Of a stretch of 64,000 bases of DNA, positions 25,397 to 33,587 are shown piece by piece. A program made the translations under genes and the position numbers. The stretch comes from Dyadobacter linearis. GTDB lineage: Bacteria > Bacteroidota > Bacteroidia > Cytophagales > Spirosomataceae. The notes below the pieces were generated by a model. That model made no database searches. It was not told the DNA's origin and worked only from the letters and a program-made list of their open reading frames with translations. Within the stretch, counting starts at the first letter, position 1, and every line of letters starts with the position of its first letter. The stretch lies in assembly GCF_907165045.1 (NCBI RefSeq), contig NZ_CAJRAU010000006.1, forward strand, positions 372,001 to 436,000, read 5' to 3'.

Positions 25397-27415
25397 TTAA
25401 AATCTTCCTGTTAATGTCAGCCACAGGCTCCGACCGACGCCATTAATTCCCGACCCGTGCGTACGATAGTCTTCATTGGTAAGGTTCTGAGCAACAGCAT
25501 TTACTGCGAAATGTTTGGTATCAAAACCGGCCATTAAATTCACGACTACCCAGCCCGGCGTGCCTCCTTTTGGAATGCGGTTATCACCGGCATCTCCGGC
25601 TGCCAGCCGTGTTTGTTTTTCTGCAAACCAGGCTTCGGGACGTACATACCATTGACTCCTGCGATATTCTAGTCCAAATCTTCCGTTTAATGGCGGAATG
25701 CGGCGGACCGGCTCATTTTTAGTAACATTCTTACCAAAATTATAAGCTCCTGATCCATAGATTTTCCAGTACTCGCTAAACACATATTCCACATCCAGCT
25801 CTGCGCCCCGAATGTAGGCGTGCTCCACATTTTCCTTCCGGTATACGTCAATGCCGTCTATTTTCTGTCCGGCAACTTGCACACGTGTAATCAGGTTACG
25901 CAGGTTATTTTGAAATAAAGCCGCGCTCATTGCAAAGCCGTCCGACCTAAATTTGTAACCCGCTTCAAAATTGTAGGATGTTTCAGGTTTGAGATCATAG
26001 GCGGGCAGCTCGTACCGAAAATCAACGATCCCTAATGTTCCCATATCATCAATATTGGGCGCCCTGAAACCGGAGTGAAAGGATGTATAAAAATTGGAAT
26101 GGTCTTGAAGTAGATACGAAATAGAAGCATTTCCAACCAAAGCTGTTGGCTTCACAGACACATTACCCAGCGCTTCATCGGCAACTTTTATACGAAAACC
26201 ATTAAAACGTCCCCCGAAAGAAAACCGCCAATCATCAAGCTTTAACTGGTGAAGCGAGTAAACCGCGTAATTGAGATATTTACTGTCGTCAGGATAAAGA
26301 CCGCGGCTCGCGACCGGGCCAGCACCGTCAACCTGATCGATCTTGTCGCTTGCAACCTGATCATTATAGATTTCGATTCCGGAACTGGCATTCCAGAACT
26401 CGGCAATGTTAGATTGAACATTGAATATCAATCCCGAGGTTTGCACCTTATCCGTCTCTGTGCGCAGGCTGTTACTCCCCTTTTTTCGGCTGAGCCTACC
26501 CTCATTAGTCGCCTGCCACGATCCGGTCAGCGATATTTCCGAAGCCCATTTACTGGTTGTTGTACCATTAAGTTTAAAATAACTTAAAGACCGTTTTTGC
26601 GGATTGAACTCGTTTAAGGCGAAATTTTCGAGCTTATAGCGATAATAAAGTGGTACGTGTTTTTGAGAAACTGATTGATGCGCAAGGGTGAGCGTCCACG
26701 AGTCGCTTAGAGCGAAAAGCAACTTCGCATCGAAAGCCCGGTCCTTATAGCCACTCGGAGATTGTTTGCCGGTGGTATCCCCTCCTACCAAATCTCCAAA
26801 GTTGCGGATACTCACGCCGCCAGAGAATGCAACACGCGATGATGAGAGCGCAACTCCTGCCCGTAATGTTTTCTCCATATCGCTCGTCGCATACCGCGCA
26901 ACTGCTTTGCCATGAACAGCCGGTTTTTCAGAAAAGGCAGGATTGGAAGTAAGCAGTTGAAGTGTTCCACCTAATGCATCGGAGCCGTATGCGACAGAAC
27001 CGCCGCCCCTGAGGACTTCTATTTTGTCAATCGTGAAAGGGTCAATCGTGTTCAAATACTGGTTGGGGCCGTAGCGGAATGTGCTGTTATTGAGTCGGAT
27101 ACCGTCAATAAGAATGAGTGTTTGATTACCTGTCAATCCTCGTAGAAATGGCGAACCGGCTCCATGGGTTGTCTTTTGAACGAAGACGCCGGTAGAACCC
27201 ATTAATGCCTCCGGCGTGGTGCGCGGCTGGTAGGTCTGCAAGGTTCTGGCAGAGATTACTGATATGGAGCCCGCTGTTTCCAGGGTCTTTTGTTGTACCC
27301 TATTCGCCGTGACATTTACTTGATTAAGCAGTTCGGTACGAAGTGAATCACGCTCCTGGGCGAAACTGGAAAGCGCGGATAGCACCATGAAAAAACAGCA
27401 GTAGAATACCCTCAT
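25397..27415 (-). CDS. TonB-dependent outer membrane receptor
   Basis: A 672-aa TonB-dependent receptor of the BtuB/FepA-like size class, not a SusC type. A signal peptide ends near SSFAQ (about 19). The plug domain (about 45-155) includes TLIDGIRLNNSTFRYGPNQYL and IEVLRGGGSVAYGSDALGGTLQLLT, followed by a 22-strand-type barrel ending in an aromatic residue (LWLTLTGRF). There is no STN domain. It is the promoter-proximal partner of the propeller/phosphoesterase lipoprotein, which follows after 31 bp. The ligand is therefore probably a product or complex of that enzyme; iron or cobalamin are other options by family. Confidence 0.93.
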   Translation of the reverse strand: MRVFYCCFFMVLSALSSFAQERDSLRTELLNQVNVTANRVQQKTLETAGSISVISARTLQTYQPRTTPEALMGSTGVFVQKTTHGAGSPFLRGLTGNQTLILIDGIRLNNSTFRYGPNQYLNTIDPFTIDKIEVLRGGGSVAYGSDALGGTLQLLTSNPAFSEKPAVHGKAVARYATSDMEKTLRAGVALSSSRVAFSGGVSIRNFGDLVGGDTTGKQSPSGYKDRAFDAKLLFALSDSWTLTLAHQSVSQKHVPLYYRYKLENFALNEFNPQKRSLSYFKLNGTTTSKWASEISLTGSWQATNEGRLSRKKGSNSLRTETDKVQTSGLIFNVQSNIAEFWNASSGIEIYNDQVASDKIDQVDGAGPVASRGLYPDDSKYLNYAVYSLHQLKLDDWRFSFGGRFNGFRIKVADEALGNVSVKPTALVGNASISYLLQDHSNFYTSFHSGFRAPNIDDMGTLGIVDFRYELPAYDLKPETSYNFEAGYKFRSDGFAMSAALFQNNLRNLITRVQVAGQKIDGIDVYRKENVEHAYIRGAELDVEYVFSEYWKIYGSGAYNFGKNVTKNEPVRRIPPLNGRFGLEYRRSQWYVRPEAWFAEKQTRLAAGDAGDNRIPKGGTPGWVVVNLMAGFDTKHFAVNAVAQNLTNEDYRTHGSGINGVGRSLWLTLTGRF

Positions 27416-27668
27416 AAGTGAATGCTAACATTAAAATGAGATCAAATAAGGGGGTAAAACTAAGTCTTCTGTTTGCAGAAAAGCCGGCAATAAGATTACC
27501 AATTTGTTAAGGTTGAATCCAGTTCCGCTCCCGACGTGACGGAATACCTTTTACAAAGATTTAATAAACGCCAGACCGGCAGTCCAGGTAATGTTAAGAT
27601 AACGGTTATTGGCTAATGTTCGAAGCTGCGTTCTAAATATCTCCATCATTTCCAGACCCAGGCCTTTT
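27416..27668. other. Intergenic region upstream of the TonB receptor gene
   Basis: 253 bp between the receptor start and the stop of the TolC gene, on the same strand. I find no ORF, no perfect TAnnTTTG element and no strong hairpin. It should carry the promoter of the receptor/phosphoesterase pair and the end of the export operon transcript. Confidence 0.3.
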
Positions 27669-29084
27669 TCAATTCAGCAAGCCTGCACTCCATTGTAAAG
27701 CATAAATAACCTTAAAGTATTTGGCTTTTAGCTCGATCAACTTCTGCCTTGCTTCAATGGCTTTATTTTCGCGGGTATTAATTAAAAACAGCGAGCTTTC
27801 GCCATTTTTGAACCTTACTTCTTCGGCTTTAACCAGTTGCTGGTAATTGCTCAGATTAAGATTCTGCAATTGGATCTGTTCCCTGAGGTTGAGCAGATCA
27901 TTATGATACTGCCGGATCTTGACTTGCAGATCGAGCCGTTTTTGCATTTGCGCCAGTTGAGATTCTTCAATTTTTAGTTTAGCCTTTTTGTACTCACCGC
28001 GGCCGGCCGACAGTCGCATTGGGATTTCAAACTTGAACCCATACTGGTAGTTATTGTCAAAAATGGGAGCTTCGGAAACGCTGGCAAATGCATTGTAACC
28101 CTTGCTCAAATGGTTATATCTAAAATCCGCTTTGGGTAAAAGCTGCTGAAATTTGAGTTTTTTCTCAATGTCAAGCGCCCGTAATTTGAAATCATAAGCT
28201 TGTAATTCGGGATGGTTTTGCTCGGTTGTCGTAAGCAGGCTGGCCAGGTCAAGGTCAAAGTCCTTCGTACTTTGCTCGTTGTCCCAGTCTGCGGGAGGAA
28301 CTATGGTTTCCGGTAAGTTATAGGGCTCGCCGCTCGCCGTCCATAAAAATGCAGAGAGTTGCAAACCAGCGTTGCGGAATTCTACGCGGTATTGATTCTG
28401 CTGATACTGAAAGCTTTGCAGTTGTGCCAGCGTCTCAATCGTGTCAATGGCCGCACGCTCGCCGTTCTGTAAGGATTTTCGCACGAAATCAAGCCGTTGC
28501 TTATTGATATCGACATTGGCCTGCATAAGGGTGTATTGATTGTAACTGCTCACCCATTGCCAATATGCATCCATCGCATTCATTAACAAGTCGTTGAGCA
28601 CCAGTCTTTGCTCCGTATCCGCCAGTGTCCTGAATATCCGGGCCTGCTTCAAAACTGCGCGCCGTTTGTCCATCAGCAAATCTTTGGCAAGCGGAATACT
28701 CACACCCACGTAAGCCGATTGTCCTTTCGTCATCGTCGGATCCAGCCGCTCCCCGGTATAATTTTCAATACCACTGTGAATTTCAATGCCGTACCAGGTT
28801 GGAATAGCAATTTCTGGCGAGACCCGGTTGTAGTAATTGGTGCCGCCAAAACGCTTTCGGGCCACATACGCACCGAGCACAGGATCAAACCCGCCACGCG
28901 CCGTGACCAGGTCTGCCTCCGCCTGCCCGACCTGGATTGCTGACTGTTTGGCGACAGGATGAAACGCCCGCACCAATTCAAGAACCTGCTCAGCCCGTAA
29001 AGTATTGGCTGAATCCTGTGCGACGACGGGCGTAAAAATCCACGTCCCGAGCAGCATTTTTAGCACTATGACAAAGCTCTTCAT
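27669..29084 (-). CDS. TolC-family outer membrane efflux protein
   Basis: A 471-aa outer-membrane channel protein with a signal peptide (ending VVAQ, about 23) and two copies of the OEP coiled-coil repeat. Supporting segments are LRAEQVLELVRAFHPVAKQSAIQVGQAEADLVTARGGFDP at the N-terminus, and long helices through about 180-260 and 370-470 (including RFKNGESSLFLINTRENKAIEARQKLIELKAKYF). It is the last gene of a three-gene export operon and starts 14 bp after the HlyD gene. With the adaptor and the ABC protein it would form a trans-envelope channel. Confidence 0.93.
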   Translation of the reverse strand: MKSFVIVLKMLLGTWIFTPVVAQDSANTLRAEQVLELVRAFHPVAKQSAIQVGQAEADLVTARGGFDPVLGAYVARKRFGGTNYYNRVSPEIAIPTWYGIEIHSGIENYTGERLDPTMTKGQSAYVGVSIPLAKDLLMDKRRAVLKQARIFRTLADTEQRLVLNDLLMNAMDAYWQWVSSYNQYTLMQANVDINKQRLDFVRKSLQNGERAAIDTIETLAQLQSFQYQQNQYRVEFRNAGLQLSAFLWTASGEPYNLPETIVPPADWDNEQSTKDFDLDLASLLTTTEQNHPELQAYDFKLRALDIEKKLKFQQLLPKADFRYNHLSKGYNAFASVSEAPIFDNNYQYGFKFEIPMRLSAGRGEYKKAKLKIEESQLAQMQKRLDLQVKIRQYHNDLLNLREQIQLQNLNLSNYQQLVKAEEVRFKNGESSLFLINTRENKAIEARQKLIELKAKYFKVIYALQWSAGLLN

Positions 29085-29098
29085 AACGGACGGTTGTT

Positions 29099-30436
29099 TT
29101 ATTTTTTTGTAGAACCTTTGCCCGCAGCATCGTCCAATGTGTAATAATCCGGCGGGAAGCCGTTGATATTACGCCATAGCTCATACCATACCGGCACATC
29201 TTTCAACAAGGCAATCCCCTGTGCACCCGTGCCCAGTTTCAGCTGCTGCGGCCAGGGCCTGTCCGTCGGATCTTCGGCTACCAGCACGCGGAACATTCCG
29301 TTGGCGCTGATCGTGTGCTCAAATGCAACCACTTTGCCCCCGAAAGTCCCGTAACTGTTTTCGGGCCAGCCGCTGAAAATGATCGCCGGAAATCCATCAA
29401 ACATAAACCGAACCTTCTGCCCGATGCTAACCAGTGGCAGATCCACCGGCCGCACATACATCTCGACGGCATAGTTCACGCGGGTAGGAACAATAACGGT
29501 GATCCGTTCGCCGTCTTTGAGAATTTCGCCGATCCCGGCCTTGCTAGCCTGCACGATCTGGCCATCTTGCGGGGCCAGGATGAAATACATGCCATTGCGG
29601 ATTTTGTAATTGGTCACCTGGTTTTCCAGCTTCGCCATTTCCCCCTGGCCGGAAGCAATGTTGCTCAGACTTTGCAGCCGGTCGCCCTCGGCCTTACTGA
29701 TCTTTTCCGCATACTCCTGCTCTACCCCATTCTGGTCTATCTCCACAATCAGCAGTTCCTGTTTTGTCTGCGCGATCTTGTTTTCAGCGGTAATTTTTTT
29801 CGCCAATGCATTCTGAAAACTCGTATTGCGCTGTTGCAGCTGTGTCTGGGATACGAGTCCTTCCAGAAACATTTTTTGCTGGCGGTCATATTGATCTTTG
29901 GCCAAATTGAATTCGTTCGTGACCGCTTCCAGCTCGGCCTGCTCGCCATTAAGCTTGTTATTGAGTTGGACGATCTTGTTTTTAAGTTGTTCAAGCTTAA
30001 AATTCTTTGCTGCCAGCAGCGCTTGCATTTGTGATGACGACGTTGCTGCTTTTCCTTTATAAAAATTAATCGCGCCCTTTTTTGCTTCCACCTGTTCCTG
30101 GGTGCGGCCTACCAGATTGGGGTCCAGGTAATCCTCCTTGATTTCAGAAATCTGCATGATCGTGTCCCCCATTTTTACAAAATCGCCTTCCTTGACATAC
30201 CATTTGGCTATTTTGCCGGGAATGGGTGAGTTGATATTTTGCGGGCGCTGCTCCTGAAATAAAGTCGTAATGTCACCTTTTGCCTGAATGTTCTGCGTCC
30301 AGGGCAGAAAAAGCGCAAGACCGAGCAACATAATGATGCCATAAAACCAATATCTGACCTTACTTTCCTGATCACGCAGATAAATGGTGTCCAGGGATTT
30401 AAGCGGGATTTTATACGTTGCCTGTTCCATTTTCAT
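29099..30436 (-). CDS. HlyD-family periplasmic adaptor (membrane fusion protein)
   Basis: A 445-aa membrane fusion protein linking the inner-membrane ABC protein to TolC. One N-terminal span (about residues 30-50, YWFYGIIMLLGLALFLPW) is followed by a lipoyl half-motif (INSPIPGKIAKWYVKEGDFVKMGDTIMQI). A long coiled coil covers about 130-270, and the returning lipoyl half is FILAPQDGQIVQASKAGIGEILKDGERITVIVP. The frame stays open to 30523, but the ATG at 30436 (MKMEQATYKIPL) gives the expected short cytoplasmic N-terminus. It overlaps the upstream ABC gene by 26 bp. A second ATG lies 6 bp downstream. The tight overlap suggests coupled translation with the ABC subunit. Confidence 0.92.
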   Translation of the reverse strand: MKMEQATYKIPLKSLDTIYLRDQESKVRYWFYGIIMLLGLALFLPWTQNIQAKGDITTLFQEQRPQNINSPIPGKIAKWYVKEGDFVKMGDTIMQISEIKEDYLDPNLVGRTQEQVEAKKGAINFYKGKAATSSSQMQALLAAKNFKLEQLKNKIVQLNNKLNGEQAELEAVTNEFNLAKDQYDRQQKMFLEGLVSQTQLQQRNTSFQNALAKKITAENKIAQTKQELLIVEIDQNGVEQEYAEKISKAEGDRLQSLSNIASGQGEMAKLENQVTNYKIRNGMYFILAPQDGQIVQASKAGIGEILKDGERITVIVPTRVNYAVEMYVRPVDLPLVSIGQKVRFMFDGFPAIIFSGWPENSYGTFGGKVVAFEHTISANGMFRVLVAEDPTDRPWPQQLKLGTGAQGIALLKDVPVWYELWRNINGFPPDYYTLDDAAGKGSTKK

Positions 30437-32096
30437 GATTGTTAAGGACGGTGATCGCTTTGTTGTCGAGTATAATCTGGTAATCGCATTGTCTGGAAAA
30501 TTCCGGATCATCGGCAACCACAATGATAGTCGCGTTATTGGGTTCGCTCAACAGATATGCCATCATGCGCTGGCGCTCAGGCCCGGTGAGCATTTGCCAA
30601 GGATCTTCCAGAAGCAGCAGATCAGGCTGGCCCAGCAGCGCTCTTAACAGACAAATGCGCTTGATGTAGTCGCTGGGCAGGTTTTTACCATTTGGGTCAA
30701 CCGGCGTCTCGAATCCATCAGGCAGCGAATCAAGGAAACCAGACAACCCACATTTAGCAGCGAGTGCCATGATTTCCTGTGAGCTGATGTTGTTTCTGCC
30801 CATTAAAATGTTGTCCAGGACCGAGCCGATGAAAATTTCCCGCTGATTCAGATACAGGCCGATCCTTTCCCTGAGCGATGAAAGTGAATAGTTGCCCAGG
30901 GGAATCTTGTTGATCAGCATGGAGCCCGAAAACTGCTGATAGTGCCCTGCCAGGATCTTCAAAAAGGTTGATTTACCCGAAAAATGATCCGACGAAACGG
31001 CGACCAGACTCCCTGCCGGAATGTGGATAAGGACATGATCAAACAGCTTGCGGCCATTCGGAAATGCAAATGAAAAGTCGATCAGATCAAGGGTAAGGCC
31101 TGCATTAGTGGGTTCCAGGGTAAGTTTCCCGTCCCGTTCCGTCAGGTTTTCGGTCACCGTTGCAATCTTTTCCAGACCAGTAGCCACATCATACACGCTA
31201 TCCAGGTTGATGATCAGCTTTTCGACGGCATTTATCACCATAAGCACTACGATTTCGGCTGCGATAAACTCACCGATATTAAGCTGTTGCCGAAGCAGCA
31301 GGAACGAACCGCCCGCCAGCATGGCCAGCGTAATCGCCACTTTTGTGACCACCAGCGTCTTATATTGGACAAGCAGTACTTTGAAGTGATCCGTGCGCGA
31401 ATGCAGATATTTGCTTACGTGGTCATCGGTTTTGGTCAAATTTAAATGCGATCCGTAGCTCAGCTTAAAGGGATTGATCACTTTGGCCATTTCTTCGAGC
31501 CAACCCACCGTTTTGTATTTATTGACGCTTTCCCGCAAACTCGTTTTCAACCCATTAACACCGGTAAACCTGAAAATCAGTGTCAGAACCAACAGTAATG
31601 TCAATCCGAAAACAATAAAGAAAGGGTGATAAACCGCCAGCAGCAGCAGACCGAAAATGAGTTGAATACTCGCAATAGGCACTTCCAGCAGCAGTTTTGA
31701 CAAACTTTTCTGCACGATCAGCACATCAAAAAAACGGTTCACTTTCTCAGGCAGATAAAACCGGTCGGTTGTCAGCAGGTCGAAACGCGGGATCTTGTCG
31801 GCGAACTCAAATGCGTAGCGGGTGAATATCTTTTGCTGGATCTTCTCAATGATCTTCATCTGATTGATCTGCATAATGCCGACTGCGGCGACACCAAAAA
31901 CGACGAGAATGATCAGTATATAAATCGAAGTGACCATTGAAGCACCGAGAACAAAGCCGATGATCGCCTGTATACCCAGGGGCAGACTGAGGTTGACCAG
32001 ACCACTCAGCAAAGCATAAAAATAAACGGCGCCGATGTCGGACCGGTCCAGCGAGATCAGATTCCAAAACCTTAAAAAGGGGTTTACCTTTTCCAT
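30411..32096 (-). CDS. ABC exporter-like protein with degenerate nucleotide-binding domain
   Basis: A 561-aa protein with a type I exporter membrane domain (about 1-300, five to six spans) and a C-terminal ABC ATPase fold (about 335-555). No N-terminal C39 peptidase is present. The ATPase motifs are badly altered. Walker A reads SDHFSGKST (about 370), with the first glycines replaced, and the Q-loop glutamine is shifted to LNQRE. The LSGGQ signature is replaced by LPSDYIKR (about 475). Walker B ends LLLLEDPW (about 495), with the usual D-E order reversed, and the H-loop histidine is D in VVADDPEF (about 529). The fold is otherwise complete and the operon intact, so this looks like a specialised subfamily rather than decay. 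The start is the ATG at 32096; the longer frame opens at TTG. Confidence 0.88.
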   Translation of the reverse strand: MEKVNPFLRFWNLISLDRSDIGAVYFYALLSGLVNLSLPLGIQAIIGFVLGASMVTSIYILIILVVFGVAAVGIMQINQMKIIEKIQQKIFTRYAFEFADKIPRFDLLTTDRFYLPEKVNRFFDVLIVQKSLSKLLLEVPIASIQLIFGLLLLAVYHPFFIVFGLTLLLVLTLIFRFTGVNGLKTSLRESVNKYKTVGWLEEMAKVINPFKLSYGSHLNLTKTDDHVSKYLHSRTDHFKVLLVQYKTLVVTKVAITLAMLAGGSFLLLRQQLNIGEFIAAEIVVLMVINAVEKLIINLDSVYDVATGLEKIATVTENLTERDGKLTLEPTNAGLTLDLIDFSFAFPNGRKLFDHVLIHIPAGSLVAVSSDHFSGKSTFLKILAGHYQQFSGSMLINKIPLGNYSLSSLRERIGLYLNQREIFIGSVLDNILMGRNNISSQEIMALAAKCGLSGFLDSLPDGFETPVDPNGKNLPSDYIKRICLLRALLGQPDLLLLEDPWQMLTGPERQRMMAYLLSEPNNATIIVVADDPEFSRQCDYQIILDNKAITVLNNHENGTGNV

Positions 32097-32117
32097 ACCT
32101 ATTGCGTTCAATATCCA

Positions 32118-32125
32118 CAAATATA
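32118..32125 (-). promoter_or_regulatory. Candidate -7 element of the export operon
   Basis: The minus strand reads TATATTTG, an exact TAnnTTTG match, about 20 nt upstream of the ABC gene ATG at 32096. The palindrome at 32143-32155 covers the place where the -33 box should be, consistent with repression by the divergent TetR protein. Confidence 0.5.
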
Positions 32126-32142
32126 AAAAGCTTTCTTTTATT

Positions 32143-32155
32143 ATAGTAATACTAT
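32143..32155. promoter_or_regulatory. Candidate TetR operator 1
   Basis: ATAGTAATACTAT is a perfect palindrome (ATAGTA, central A, TACTAT) in the divergent region between the TetR gene and the export operon. It shares the ATAGT...ACTAT arms with operator 2 and overlaps the expected -33 position of the export operon promoter. Confidence 0.55.
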
Positions 32156-32204
32156 CAATAAAAGTAGTTAAAGTATTTTTTACGATACATTAGCTGTTAC
32201 TTGC

Positions 32205-32220
32205 AAATAGTTTACTATTT
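32205..32220. promoter_or_regulatory. Candidate TetR operator 2
   Basis: AAATAGTTTACTATTT is a perfect 16-bp palindrome ending 3 bp before the TetR gene ATG at 32224. It carries the same ATAGT/ACTAT arms as operator 1 but with a 2-bp rather than 3-bp centre. Its position suggests autoregulation. Confidence 0.55.
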
Positions 32221-32223
32221 TCG

Positions 32224-32919
32224 ATGAATAATCGGCTTCGTATGGATTTCCAGGTAAGTTTTAATTTAAATGAAAAGGTCTTTTTGAGAGACCCGGAGAG
32301 TAGTGAGGTAGGAAAAAAGCTTGTGAAAAGCGCAATAGACTTGATCTACGAGCTTGGATTTGAGCATTTTACCTTCAAAAAACTTGCGGCAGAAGTCAAT
32401 ACAACCGAGGCTACCGTATACCGGTATTTTGAAAACAAGCACCGCCTGCTGCTGTACATTCTCAATTGGTATTGGAATTACATGGAGTTTCTTCTGGAAT
32501 TCAGATTGCAGAATGTGACGGATACCAGGGTGAAATTGCAGACCATCATTGAGCTGCTGACCCAGGAACTGCCTGAGAGCTCGGGGAAAATGGACTATAA
32601 CAAGCGGTATCTGAACCAGATCATTATATCGGAAAGCAGCAAAGTTTACCTGGTCAAAGAGGTGAAGGAAATCAACAAGTCCGAAGTATTTAAGCCTTAC
32701 AAAGACCTGTGCGGAAAAATCGCGGAGGTGGTCAGCGAATACAACCCTGCGTATCAGTTTCCAAGATCACTGAGCAGCACGCTTATCGAAACATCGCATT
32801 ACCAACAGTTTTTTTGCAATTATCTTCCAAGACTTACCGACAGCAAAGGCGGAGATCAGAAAACCTTCACTGCCGGCTTTTTGTCCGACCTGTTATTTAA
32901 AACGCTGGATCATAGTTAG
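32224..32919 (+). CDS. TetR/AcrR-family transcriptional regulator
   Basis: A 231-aa regulator. The N-terminal helix-turn-helix is clear: SAIDLIYELGFEHFTFKKLAAEVNTTEATVYRYFENKHRLL, spanning about residues 34-76. The helical C-terminal part would bind ligand and dimerise. It is divergent from the ABC/HlyD/TolC export operon, a standard arrangement for repressor control of an efflux operon. Two related palindromes lie in the 127-bp gap. The ATG at 32224 follows operator 2 by 3 bp; the in-frame ATG at 32242 is an alternative start that would leave more room for a leader. Confidence 0.93.
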   Translation: MNNRLRMDFQVSFNLNEKVFLRDPESSEVGKKLVKSAIDLIYELGFEHFTFKKLAAEVNTTEATVYRYFENKHRLLLYILNWYWNYMEFLLEFRLQNVTDTRVKLQTIIELLTQELPESSGKMDYNKRYLNQIIISESSKVYLVKEVKEINKSEVFKPYKDLCGKIAEVVSEYNPAYQFPRSLSSTLIETSHYQQFFCNYLPRLTDSKGGDQKTFTAGFLSDLLFKTLDHS

Positions 32920-33032
32920 TTGAGAAAAAGCAAATTGACTTAATTGTAAAATATTAAGATTAAACATGGGGATTCTCCTAAGAAACTTGTCTATGAGAAG
33001 ATGTTCTAATTTTCTCACCAAAGACTTGAAGT

Positions 33033-33350
33033 ATGAAAAGATTACTCCGAATGATGAGCCTGTTGATTGCATTAACAGGAGCCCTGAATTTTGTAGCCAA
33101 GGCACAGACATACAACTGGAAACCTGTCCGGATTGGCGGCGGTGGTAATGTCACCAGTATCAAAGCACATCCCAAAGTGCCTAATCTCTATTTTATTACG
33201 ACCGACGTAGGCACACCTTACCGCTGGAACCACGCGGCGCAGAAATGGGAAGATATGATGTGGTCTGGTAAAATTCCGACGACAATGCTATTCATATGCA
33301 GGAAGAGAAAGCCGAACATTAGAAATGGCGAGCCTCGCATTTCGACATAA
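33033..33350 (+). pseudogene. Truncated N-terminal fragment of a secreted GH74/propeller-type protein
   Basis: A 105-aa ORF with a signal peptide (about 1-25, ending AKAQ). About 55 residues follow that look like the start of a GH74 xyloglucanase-type propeller (YNWKPVRIGGGGNVTSIKAHPKVPNLY, then TTDVGTPYRWNHAAQKWEDM). After WSGKIP (about residue 83) the sequence becomes basic and unlike the family and soon stops, although GH74 proteins run to 700 or more residues. A deletion or recombination joint near 33280 is likely. A 9-bp inverted repeat (33334-33342 and 33353-33361) and a terminator follow. It could still be transcribed but is unlikely to be functional. Confidence 0.65.
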
Positions 33351-33361
33351 CAAAATGCGAG
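33334..33361. repeat. 9-bp inverted repeat at the end of the truncated gene
   Basis: CTCGCATTT (33334-33342) and AAATGCGAG (33353-33361) form a perfect 9-bp stem with a 10-nt loop. It overlaps the 3' end of the truncated GH74-like ORF and lacks a T-run. It may be a scar of the event that removed the rest of the gene. Confidence 0.5.
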
Positions 33362-33412
33362 CTTCAACCCATAAGAAGTCGTAAAAATAATCCGTGAGTA
33401 AATTATCTATCC

Positions 33413-33435
33413 AACCGGCCTATGCCGGTTTTTTT
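33413..33435 (+). terminator. Rho-independent terminator
   Basis: AACCGGC and GCCGGTT form a perfect 7-bp stem with a CTAT loop, and the T-run continues to 33435. It ends transcription from the truncated gene and isolates the sigma factor gene that follows. The rest of 33351-33587 shows no ORF. Confidence 0.85.
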
Positions 33436-33587
33436 AATTCTCTGAATTTCCATTCCACGCTAAACCACATCCTCTTCAAATAGAATTATTTTCTGAAAAA
33501 AAAATATTATTTATAGTATGGGGATAGAGCTAGTGGTTTTGTCTGTGTGAGAGAACTGCAAATGTGCAGCCGCGTTAATGAAACGAT

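Noticed and set aside
32966..33148. 60-codon ORF overlapping the start of the truncated GH74-like gene
   Set aside because: Out of frame with the signal-peptide-bearing ORF and without family features.
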